From Chloromonas sp. AAM2 (lineage: Eukaryota > Chlorophyta > Chlorophyceae > Chlamydomonadales > Chlamydomonadaceae): DNA of 20,626 bases. How positions within the stretch are numbered: position 1 is the first letter of the stretch; each line of letters begins with the position of its first letter. Position numbers and translations under genes: made by a program. Where the stretch lies: assembly GCA_004335635.1 (NCBI GenBank), contig QAXH01005420.1:278-20903 (forward strand), given 5' to 3'. Positions 12,301-20,626 of this stretch are shown one piece after another. A model generated the notes under the pieces. It was not told where the DNA came from. It searched no databases and worked only from the letters and a program-made list of their open reading frames with translations.

Positions 12301-12643
12301 CCCAATCTTGGCTGAGTGTTTACCAACAGCTGATGTGAGCCAGCAGCCTGAGCTGTGTTGTCTGAGTGTAGTTTGGCATTACTGCCCATGTTCTCGAAAG
12401 GTGATCATTTAGTCAAGTCACACTGAATTGGTCCCCAAAAGACGATGGAGGGGCTAGCAGTGCGCAGCCCGTTCCCTCCTGTGACACGTGCTGCACACAC
12501 GTTTTGTCAACCTCCATGCAGGGTGAATGCAAAACTTTGGAAGTGCACCCTTGTGTGTCGTTAAGCCTCAGGCTTCATGAGTGCATGTGTCTGGCCCACA
12601 ACTGAAACACCCTGTCTGTCCTATAAACCAGGTTTGTACTCCA

Positions 12644-12682
12644 TGTGAGCAAGACGTGTGAGCAAGACGTGTGAACAAGACG
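12644..12682. repeat. 13-bp direct triplication
   Basis: Three adjacent copies of TGTGAGCAAGACG; the third has AAC in place of AGC. No associated gene or known function. Confidence 0.9.
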
Positions 12683-12991
12683 TCCAAGATTTCACTAGCT
12701 ACCCGCTGTGCCCGCCTTGCCAATCGCACATGCATCCCCTGTAGTTGGGGGAGGCCCTTGCTCGGGTGACTTGCTATTGTCTGCGCTACCAAGCGTGCAC
12801 ACCATGTCTCTGGCAGGGTGCTCTAGCCGCTCTCACTTGATCAAGAACCCGTTCCGTGGCGGAAAGCAAATACGAATTCCTGGCAAAGCCTTTACTAAGT
12901 GGTGATGTGCACCCGACAATCTTTTGGAATCGTCGGATGACCAGGTGGGCGCTGCATGTGCACCTTGCATGATGCAGATGATTACGTGGCT

Positions 12992-13096
12992 TCACAAGAG
13001 AGGAGGGACTCCAACCCCGGCCGTCAACCCTACAAGTGAAGGGGATTGCGACACACCTGGAAAGAAATGGTGGTGGCCACCCCTGGGGGTGCTATC
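12992..13096. repeat. Dispersed repeat, copy A (~105 bp)
   Basis: Shares with 18445-18546, in the same orientation, GGAGGGACTCCAAC, then CTACAAGTGAAGGGGATTGC, CACACC, AATGGTGG, GGCCACCCCT and GGTGCTAT, with small indels between blocks. Flanks are unrelated, so it is a dispersed repeat, not a segmental duplication. It may be part of a degraded transposable element; no ORF identifies it. Confidence 0.75.
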
Positions 13097-14203
13097 CCTT
13101 GATGCGAGTGTGGAGTGGCAGAACTGAGCGGGACAGTTGCGGCGGCCTCTAGGCAAGACCATAGTACGCAAAGCAAGAGACAGACCCGCCTCAGATGCCG
13201 ATGGTGCTTACAACGTTGACTTGGGCAGGCTTAGTTCCAAGACATGCAGACACAACAAACCAAAAACAGTGCGCGAGAAGTACAGCACATATCCCAAGTT
13301 ATTGCATCGAATGATTGTGGTAGTGTGGCTGAAGCTCTCCCTTGAAGCACGTGCTTCACGCATCTAACATGGTATCAAGCAGACACATGCGCCAATAGCA
13401 TTTACAATGGCAAAAACGAGTGGCCTCAGTACATTTGGTCAAGTAAAGTGTCACTGCGGACATTCTTGCGATTCAGAAGTGATGATGTTGCCGGGCGTCA
13501 GGTTGCTTCCGTATACAGCGTTCTCATCCCATGCGTTCGACTAATGAGGGGGATTCCACCGCATCCGACTATTGAGGCCAGACATGTCACAAATGCATCA
13601 GCCGAGCGTGTGTGCTCGAAGGGCTTGTCAGCTTGTCTTCTCACCATGCATTCCTACATGCACCAAATGAGGTGTCCACAATCATTGAATGTAATTGCAC
13701 GAGATGCCATGCCAGGTGCCAGGTGTCCACTCCCTTTCATCATGTGATTAACACGTCACCCAACCAATATATCAAACAAAGAACCTGTCTTGTCTTGCCA
13801 GTGCAGCTCTCAGGCACGAGGCTCATAGCACGTCAGGTGAAAACAGAACAACAGCGTCTTTGTCAGGCAACAAATCCGTGTAGTTCTGAATCAGCCATGC
13901 AAGTTTTCATGTCCAGCGTCTTGTAGGCCTGATATTGCACAAAATGCGCTGCAGCAGCAGATGCTGCACGCCGACTTTTTGTCCTCTCAAGTTGTAGAGC
14001 AGCGCATGAATGGCGTGCATGCCCTCAGCAGATACCAGGTGACCCAGGCCCATCCGTTGCACCTCAATAATTCGGTTGTCAACTGCGTGGTATAGGATTC
14101 TAAGCGCGGTTGATGTGCTTGGTCACGTCTGAGCAAGGCTGCTCCTGCGGCTCCGGCACGCAACCATAGCGCAGCCATGTATGATGGAGGGCTCCATTGT
14201 GCC

Positions 14204-16484
14204 TCATTCCGGAGAGGGTGTGCCATTGCCTGGGTCAGACATGCGCGCTCTCTTCATGCCGTTCTTGCCTGTGTAGCTACCCGCATATTGTGTTTTGCTG
14301 GGGTTGCGTCCTCGGTTCTTGAACCACACAGTGAAGCTTTCCTTGTCAATTCCGAACACCTGAAGTACACAGACAGGCAAAGGCGCAACCTATTGAAGCA
14401 AGGCAACTATACAGTGCATACTGCCAACTGTGTGCAATGCTCTTGGCGTCGTCATGCAAGGCACACGCTATTGGAACAAGGCAAGTCTGGTGCTGCGCAT
14501 GCCAATCGCTTGAAATGACCGTGCTCACGCTGTGTCGGATGTCTGCCTATGTCTGATAACCACCTCGTGTGTAGGTGACGAGCCAGGTCTTGCTGACCCA
14601 CAACCATGGCAAGCGTACCTTGTGCATGGCAATACGCACTTCACTCTGCACGTTGGATATGAGGAAGTTGACATCCTCGCAGCCCGCCAGTGCGTACATG
14701 GCATCGTGCTGCGCGTCGTCCAGCTGCAGGATGGCGCTGCGACGAGCGCTCGAGGAGGAGCCGCGTTGCGGTCGCCGGAAGTCAAACAACTGGGCGGCGG
14801 ATGCGCCGTCACCCACGGCAGATATAACGGCTAAGAATGTTTCCTGCAGACAAGGAATGACATGTGTACAGCATTGGTGTGCCATAGGCTTGACTCGGGG
14901 CTTGTGAGGTAACCTCTCGTTGCATCCATGTATCAACCCCATTGATTGCACCCCATGTGCCGTTGCAGGAAAGCTTAGTTTGAGGATGCGATCTCCTCTT
15001 CGACTGAACCTGTGCTGCCTTGTACGTCCCCACACACCCCCACACCAACCTGGTTGATGTTCTCTGCTCCTCCCTTGAGCTTGGTGACGGGTGGCAGCGA
15101 GCCGCCGCTGCTGTTCCGCCGAGCAGCCGCAGTGAGGCCTGTCGTGTTGTTGTTAGCTCCGCCCCACTGATTACTGCGGTGCGAATGCCCGCCATTGTCC
15201 TCATCGTTGGGGTGCCAATCTGGGGATGCGTCCCGAGAGCAATCCTGCTGGGATTGGTCGGGTTGGTCATGCGGACTGTAGAGAGAGCTGGAGTGGGAGG
15301 GAAGGGCACCGGGAGGGCGGGGAGGCAGGCCTGCGGGGTTGACCAAAGTTTCCAGGCTGCGGGGCTGCTGCAGTGGAGGTGGTGGGCCTTGGGGGCGCAT
15401 ACCATTGTTGGGATGCTCCTGCAATTCACCCGACCCAAGCTGCTGGGGTTGGGTGAGCACGTATTGTTGAGGTCCCTGCACAATCAGCATGCGAACAAAG
15501 GGCGCAGTCAAGAGAGGCTCATGCATGCTATCTGGATAATGACTAATTGCACTGCAGGAGACTATGCAACTAGCATGAAGTTTTACAACACGTCCAGCAG
15601 ACAGTGTGCATGCATGCTATTCTCACGTCGAAGGTGCCACTAGATACCAGTGCTCACCTGTCCTTGGACAAGTTGCACTGATTGGGATCGGAACATTGGT
15701 TGGTTTGAGCCAATGAGTGGAGCAGCAGTGCTGGACATGTATTGGATGGTCTGTAGCGAGCCGTTGGTGCCCAAATCCTGCTGTGGAGGTGCGATGGGTT
15801 GAGGATTGGGCAGTTGGTATGGCGCTTGCTGCTGCGCGCCAGACATGCTGACTGGCTGTTGCTGTGTTGCAGGCTCCTGATAGGTTGTCTGCTGCTGCGG
15901 ATGGGGCTGCTGAACTTGGTTCATCACAATGGGCGTGGACAGATGCGCCAATGTCACCTGCAACACCCGGCCGAACAAACGATGCACTAAGCATTTCCTT
16001 CGTTGTTACCACGATTGCTTGCGAGAGCCCGTGCACACTCGCATTCCATGACTTCTGTCCAGCCCTTGTTCAAACGGACATTCGGCAAGTGCAGGAAATG
16101 CACTCACAGGCTCCGGCTTTGGCACAGGCTGAATGATGCGGGGTGTGCCTTGGAACCGGGCTTCAAAGGCCCTCTTCCAATCCAGCAGGATCCTCATAAT
16201 CGATACATGGGGCGCCAGTTCCTCCTGCACGGCGACGACATACCCGGCGACCTTCTTGCCTCTGCTCCCGCGATGGGTCAACTCGAGGCATGCTTGTATA
16301 TTCATCTTTATTGTAGAGCATGCAGTGGACGGCTGACTCCCCGCTGTCGCTTTGACCAACCCATCCCTACCTGCGAGGCGTCCAACCCGGCCTCCCAGCA
16401 CAGCGATCGATAGGTAGTCTCCAGTCCATTGTCCTTACAGAAGCCCAGAATCAGGTGCAGCGCCTCGTGCCGGTCAGAAGGCAT
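14204..16484 (-). CDS. LisH-like, Gln/Pro-rich protein with C-terminal homeodomain-like segment
   Basis: Not a family I recognise by name. Exons in coding order: 16371-16484, 16108-16305, 15658-15957, 15050-15475, 14619-14843, 14204-14359 (TGA at 14204-14206). All junctions are phase 0, giving 472 aa. ATG at 16484 follows GCCGGCC, and an in-frame stop lies upstream. Residues 8-36 (ALHLILGFCKDNGLETTYRS...) fit the LisH dimerisation pattern. Residues 39-104 are probably helical, ending PVPKPEP. Residues 105-350 are low complexity, rich in Gln, Pro, Ser and Asn, like transcriptional activation or scaffold regions. At 404-445 the text resembles homeodomain helices 2-3, with VFGIDKESFTVWFKNRGRN aligning to the recognition helix (Trp433, Phe434, Asn436); helix 1 is not clear. 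A basic KRAR at 457-460 could be a nuclear signal. Inference: a nuclear regulatory protein that dimerises. Uncertain points: intron 1 is only 65 nt with a weak AAAG acceptor; the exon 4 donor (GTTGGT) is weak, with in-phase alternatives up to 24 nt downstream; the true N-terminus may lie further upstream. Confidence 0.72.
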
Positions 16485-17216
16485 GGCCGGCGCCCTATGA
16501 AACTTGGTCAAGAGAACGGCTAAACAGTGCTTCTACGCGGGCTGGCTTCACCAAGCATCATGCGACTGATGCCATGGCAAGGGCCCGGGTTATCAAGTGC
16601 TGCAGATCCGGGCCTTGCAGCCTCGAAAGTCACAATGTCTGGTCACATGGTGTCAAATGACAGTTACCGAGCGCCCCAGTAAACTGCAAATCTGATATAC
16701 TTACATGTGTTGCATGAGGCAACTGTTGAGCCCGGGTACAGTTCCCGGCGGGTTTCCACCGGCCCCCGGGCCCAGGCTCCGGCCGCCCGATTTTTTTCGT
16801 AAGGCGCTGTTTCGCATGGGCAGCGTATGTGAAATGCTGTCATTGCTACTAATCGAGGTGTGACCGTCTGTGAGGTGTTATGAGGACAGTGGATGTGCTT
16901 GGAAAGGACAAGGGCAACAACAACCTGCCTGCCAGAGCCACTCATTCAGCCTCAATGCTTGATGAGCAGCAGCCAGCCAAGCCAGGTGTTGACAGTGAGC
17001 AGATACAGGATGCTGTGTCCCCGTTGCTGGCAATGCTATGCTGGGCTGTCCATATGGCTCCGAGTGGTGCAAGTCCATTATTCTCAGAGTCGCGGTCTTT
17101 TGCATAAGGCGGCCGAATCCGTGTAAGACCTGCATGTGTGTGTCCCAGAGGTGTCCTGCGTGCATGCATGCGGAAATGCCCGCTTCGATGTAGGCTGGTC
17201 TGCGCCTTGCATGTAC

Positions 17217-17288
17217 CTGCGTGAGCACCTGGTGCATTTCACCAGAGGCCGTCGGGCAGCAGATGGAGCAGCTCGTACCACCCTCCAT
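17217..17288 (-). other. Possible short upstream exon (24 codons)
   Basis: On the minus strand an ATG at 17288 opens 24 codons (MEGGTSCSICCPTASGEMHQ plus VLTQ) ending CAG|GTACAT, a possible donor, in phase 0. A phase-compatible weak acceptor (CCAAG) exists just before the LisH exon, at about 16506. If used, it would extend the LisH protein N-terminally. With no conserved residues to judge by, this is a weak proposal. Confidence 0.2.
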
Positions 17289-17652
17289 AGCCTCTGATCA
17301 ACCATCAGATGCCCCTGGAATCTTGACCACACTAAGAGCGCAAAAGTAGGGCGTGACAAGGTGACCCTTGTCATGAAGTCGCATCTTTCGACATGTTGCC
17401 ATGGGCAAACCAAGAAGACCTGTCACGTGTGATGTGGTGTCAGTGTGCTACGACCCGCATACGCTCACCTGCTGTAGGACACGCAATGAAACCACGTTGG
17501 TTATGTCACCCAAGCTCAGCCTCTTGCTGGCGCTGGTGCAGCCCACACCTGTGGCGTCGCCCACACCTGGGACTGCACAGGGGCTGTGACAGCAGGCGAG
17601 GTATGTTGTTTGTCCTTGATGCCACACTGGTTCCTGGCGGTATTCTCAGGAA

Positions 17653-17692
17653 TTGTCCCAGAACTGGCAAACTTCTTGTCCCAGAACTGGCA
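17653..17692. mobile_element. Tandem fragments of the inverted-repeat element end
   Basis: TTGTCCCAGAACTGGCA occurs at 17653-17669 and again at 17676-17692. The first copy and the bases after it match the reverse complement of 12159-12183 over 25 bases. No opposite end was found nearby, so these look like solo or nested element ends. Confidence 0.6.
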
Positions 17693-18027
17693 TCATGTTT
17701 ACTATTTGGCTATGCGCAAGACCAGGCTGGTGAATGTGCTCCGAGGAGGTACCGGCCAATCACTTTGTCACCACCATGCAAGCATGTGGAGCATTGGACT
17801 CTCTGAACAACGTTCACACAGCCGTCTGCTAGCCTGTTGTAACACAACGCACAGGGCGCGGTGTCAGCCAACCCGACAACGGCAAGGTACACTTCAAGCT
17901 GCGGCTGATGCAGTGTTCCCCTGATGAGGTCTATATGAGGGTTTGGATCAAAGCCACGATAGTCTGTACAAGGATATGTTGGCAATCTGCGGTGTGCCAA
18001 CCCCTTCACTGGATTGTTGGACGAGTT

Positions 18028-18157
18028 GGATACCCTCCCTTTTTGTGAGGTCCGGCGTGGCATGCATGTATGGATGACGTCAGCGTGAAAGAAGCCATCC
18101 AATCTTTTGCTGGCTATGTAAAGTCCAGGCTGGATACCCTCCCGTCTTGTGAGGCCC
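18028..18157. repeat. 26-bp direct duplication, 104 bp apart
   Basis: GGATACCCTCCC followed by TTTTTGTGAGGTCC at 18028-18053 recurs as GGATACCCTCCC with GTCTTGTGAGGCCC at 18132-18157, three mismatches in 26. Noncoding context, no known function. Confidence 0.85.
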
Positions 18158-18444
18158 AGACCACAATTCTATCCTTGCTGTTCTCCACATTCCTTCCTTT
18201 GAAGAATACACTCGGACGGACAAAGCCCAGGATTAGCAGCTACAAACACATACAAATTGTCAAGAACTCACAGGCGACCAGCCGCTGATGTCGAGATCTA
18301 TGCAGGACTGTATGTGTGTATCACTGCTGCTGCTGGCCGCAGCGTAGTCAGTACATCCAGCTTCCGGACCGCACCTGACATGTCACCTGTCTCTTACATT
18401 TGCTGTTTTCTGTTACCCAATGAAGGAGGGATGCGCACATTTGT

Positions 18445-18546
18445 ATCACATGAGGGGAGGGACTCCAACCTGTCCAACCTACAAGTGAAGGGGATTGCGG
18501 CACACCGCGATAGTAATGGTGGGGGCCACCCCTCGAGGTGCTATTC
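18445..18546. repeat. Dispersed repeat, copy B (~102 bp)
   Basis: Second copy of the repeat at 12992-13096, same orientation, about 5.4 kb away. The best conserved block, CTACAAGTGAAGGGGATTGC, is identical in both. Surrounding DNA is unrelated. Confidence 0.75.
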
Positions 18547-18609
18547 TGTCCGCAAACCTCGTTAGACCGAAAAGGAGCTACTGCAGAAACTGGTGCTGTG
18601 TTACTGTTG

Positions 18610-18614
18610 TTACA
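18610..18614 (-). terminator. Putative TGTAA polyadenylation motif of the coiled-coil gene
   Basis: TTACA on the plus strand is TGTAA in gene orientation, about 230 nt past the stop codon at 18844-18846, and is the first such motif downstream. Support is motif and position only. Confidence 0.45.
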
Positions 18615-18843
18615 ATTTCCGACTGGTCACAGGCAGTGCTGAACACGATAGAACTGCACAACCACAGCCTCAGGCTTGCACAAAATCAATTCCAGGCCCC
18701 AATAGCGGCTGCAGCCTACAGCATAAAGAACATTCACACATTGACGCAGATTCAGAGCCATACTAAATTGTTGTTTTGGGCCAATGGCAACATGGCCAAA
18801 AAGAAGACCACTCGGGCAGAAGCAATTGAGGTATCATTTCTCG

Positions 18844-20458
18844 TCATTTTCCGTGCAGCTTTTTAAGTGCCAGCCTGAGGTTGCTGATCTCCCTGTGCAG
18901 CTCTTCAAGCCGTCCCTCCACCTCGGCCTTGCGGGACCTCGCCTTCCCGTTGCGCCCGCCGTGCGCGGGCATGCGCGCAACCTCAGAGTCCAGCGCGGTC
19001 TTCTCCGCGTTCAGCTTAGCCAGGGTGTCCTCCATGGCCCGGCTGCGGCTCAGAAGGTCCTGCAAGGCAAGGAGATGGCTGTAGAATGAGCGGCAATCTG
19101 CAGATGCGGTGGTGATTATGCTGGACTTGAGCGTGGTACCTGCGCCACACGTGCCCAGACACACCGAGCAAGCCTGCTTTCCAACCCAAGTTGAGGCCTT
19201 TATCAGGGCAAACGCAAGCAAGCCCGAAGTGAGGGTCACTGAGCGTGGTTGGTGCACGTGACACATACCTTGAGAGTGCGCTCCGTGCCAAAGGGCACGT
19301 CCAGCCCCGGTTGATGCTGGTCCAGGTGGGTGCCAGTGAACGTGTCCTGCTGCTGCTGCTGCTGCTGCTGCTGGCCTCCATCCGGCCTGCCTGTTCCTGC
19401 TGCTGCCGCCAACCCGCTGACACCTGGCAGCAGGTAGCTGGTGTGGGAGCGGCCATGGAGCGAGGCAGGGGCAACCCCTTGACCGTAGGCCAGCTCAGGC
19501 CTGCGGCCTGGGGAAGTGGCAGCACCATAATGACTGTCAAGCCGCGGCCCACTGGCAGAGAAACCGTTGTCACGTGACTGGTCCATGCGGTACAGTTCAT
19601 CGCGCGGTCCATTGGAGGAGAAACCGTTGTCACGTGACATGCTGAGTGGCTGGGCCCCACTGAAGATACCCTCGTTTGAGCGGGTGAGTGACCGGTTCAG
19701 TCTTTGCTCCAGTTCCGCCAACAGTTGAGCCCTGAATTGCACAGGGAATACAATGTAGGTAATCAGCAATTTCAAATGCTCACAAATCCGCAGTCAGAAA
19801 GGTGGCTAGTTGGACTGGCTGACTAGCTGCACAGCTTTCTGCTCACGGAAAAGGTTTGCCACTGACCGGCACAGTTTGCAGGCACACACGGAGCTCACAT
19901 GGACCAACGCAACTGTGCGATGCTATGGAAATCAATCTCCGAACCTGCACAAGTCATCTCCTCGTGACTACAGTGAACAAGGTACAGGTTTCCATGTGAA
20001 CCGCGTCACAATCGTGTGTGGCTGCTGACTTCCGAGCCTGTGCAATGGGATTGCAATGGATTGTGCCTGCCGCTCACTTGGCTGCATCAGATGTCCAGCT
20101 GCGAGGTGCACCAGGCGCCAGGGAGGCAGGTGGAGGGGGGCTGGACGGTGGCCATACCCGGCGCCCAGCGCCTGATTCGCGTTGTAAGCACTGGCTGGAG
20201 GTGCAAGCACAGATGAGGCGTAGCCATTGGAGGGTTGGGGAGCGTAGGGTGGGTCCCTTGGGCTGAATGTGTCCCGTGCCTGCCAGTCTGTCGGGCCACG
20301 GCTGGCTGCTTGTGCCGAGGCGGGAGGCCGGGCGGAGTAGGGATAAGAAGAGGGGCCGGCGGAGGGATTGTAGGTGGAGGTGCTGTGGCTAGGCAAATCG
20401 TAGGTGCTTTGGGCATCGCCATCCGCAAGCAAGCCCATAGCGCGCCTGGCCTGGGTGC
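18844..20458 (-). CDS. Low-complexity protein with C-terminal coiled coil, 3' part
   Basis: I do not recognise the family. Exons in coding order: 20158-20458, 19269-19731, 18844-19059 (TGA at 18844-18846). The frame is open throughout and phases match at both junctions (GG|G, then phase 0). The first visible exon starts in mid-codon after a CACAG acceptor, so the gene probably continues past the right edge; 325 aa are visible. Order of parts: a Ser/Pro/Tyr/Ala-rich disordered stretch; a short helix (AQLLAELEQRLNRSLTRS) at the start of the middle exon; a 20-residue unit repeated twice containing SRDNGFS..GPR; a run of nine Gln; then the last exon, which is two charged heptad-like helices (DLLSRSRAMEDTLAKLNAEK..., and RKAEVEGRLEELHREISNLR...) around a Gly/Arg linker. 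The two-helix end is like those of centrosomal and ciliary coiled-coil proteins, but that is only an impression. An alternative start at the Met in RRAMGLLADG cannot be excluded. Confidence 0.72.
19347..19373 (-). repeat. CAG trinucleotide run encoding Gln9
   Basis: Nine pure CAG codons on the coding strand (CTG on plus) inside the middle exon of the coiled-coil gene. The run is uninterrupted, so it is likely length-polymorphic. Confidence 0.95.
19541..19638 (-). repeat. 60-bp in-frame coding duplication
   Basis: AAACCGTTGTCACGTGAC occurs at 19561-19578 and 19621-19638, with further similarity on the left side of each copy. The 60-bp period adds 20 residues in frame and yields two SRDNGFS..GPR segments. 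The exactly conserved part contains CACGTG. Confidence 0.85.
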
Positions 20459-20626
20459 CTGTGAGCGCAGTGCACAAGAACATGAGCTGAGACGATGATT
20501 GTTTGACAAACGAGCAGCTCTTGCTCTTCGGTCAGCAGACAAATGCGCAACGAACAGACATGTCGTGCAAGCCTGGTTCTTCCAACTTGTGCCTTGGGTA
20601 CCCAGTTTTTGTACATTGTTTGCCCG

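Larger units (their letters stand above)
11341..14203. other. Long intergenic region with dispersed repeats, no convincing gene
   Basis: About 2.9 kb between the tubulin promoter and the 3' end of the LisH gene. Open frames here, including a 234-codon one at 11311-12015, show no domain, no splice-phase logic and His/Cys/Arg-rich composition typical of noncoding DNA. It holds an inverted-repeat element (12154-12300), a 13-bp triplication (12644-12682), a ~105-bp dispersed repeat (12992-13096) and a local GCATGGCATGGCTG duplication near 11417-11447. A TTACA at 13402-13406 could be the polyadenylation motif of the downstream minus-strand gene but would imply a ~0.8-kb 3' UTR. Confidence 0.6.
16485..18843. 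other. Intergenic region with GC-rich block and dispersed repeats
   Basis: Between the start of the LisH gene and the stop of the coiled-coil gene, both on the minus strand. A GC-rich block at about 16728-16795 (runs such as GGCCCCCGGGCCCAGG) stands out and could be the promoter or 5' UTR region of the LisH gene; a donor-like GTAAGTATAT follows it in that orientation near 16696-16705. Further along are inverted-repeat element fragments (17653-17692), a 26-bp local duplication (18028-18157) and dispersed repeat copy B (18445-18546). Open frames on either strand show no recognisable protein. Confidence 0.55.

Noticed and set aside
13614..13623. GCTCGAAGGG, a 9/10 match to the Chlamydomonas tub box
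   Set aside because: It is about 2.5 kb upstream of the tubulin ATG and single; tub boxes act as proximal clusters.
14177..14518. 113-codon plus-strand ORF
   Set aside because: Antisense to the last exon of the LisH gene, whose frame has the WFKNR-type conserved pattern.
17401..17589. 62-codon plus-strand ORF with a CCATGG start context
   Set aside because: No family resemblance, no partner exons found, and it lies in repeat-rich intergenic DNA.

Overview
The window looks like nuclear DNA from a chlorophycean (Chlamydomonas/Volvox-type) green alga. The grounds are a beta-tubulin almost identical to the volvocine one, short exons split by GT-AG introns with GTGAGY donors and TGCAG acceptors, TGTAA-type polyadenylation motifs just past stop codons, and introns full of minisatellites. 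The species cannot be named from the sequence alone. All gene models were assembled by eye from reading frames and splice-phase continuity.

Layout. (1) 1-7593, plus strand: the C-terminal ~639 residues, in 16 exons, of RPC2/POLR3B, the second-largest subunit of RNA polymerase III; the N-terminal part lies before the window. Its introns hold a 61-unit 10-bp minisatellite and a tandemly duplicated splice donor, and one intron uses a GC donor. (2) 7594-8882: convergent intergenic DNA with a polyadenylation motif, a short terminal-inverted-repeat element and two palindromes. (3) 8883-11143, minus: a complete beta-tubulin gene, six exons, 443 aa. (4) 11144-14203: about 3 kb without a convincing gene, holding the tubulin 5' flank and several dispersed repeats. 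(5) 14204-16484, minus: a six-exon gene for a ~472-aa protein with an N-terminal LisH-like motif, a long Gln/Pro-rich middle and a C-terminal segment resembling homeodomain helices 2-3. (6) 16485-18843: noncoding, with a GC-rich block, repeats and one possible upstream exon. (7) 18844-20458 and probably beyond the window, minus: the C-terminal 325 residues of a low-complexity protein ending in a charged coiled coil.

The genes are not an operon and show no shared pathway: a Pol III core subunit, a cytoskeletal/flagellar structural protein, a candidate regulatory protein and an unidentified coiled-coil protein. The points most worth checking are the loss of the usual C-terminal zinc-binding cysteines in RPC2, the LisH plus homeodomain-like combination, the duplicated splice donor, and the small inverted-repeat element family.
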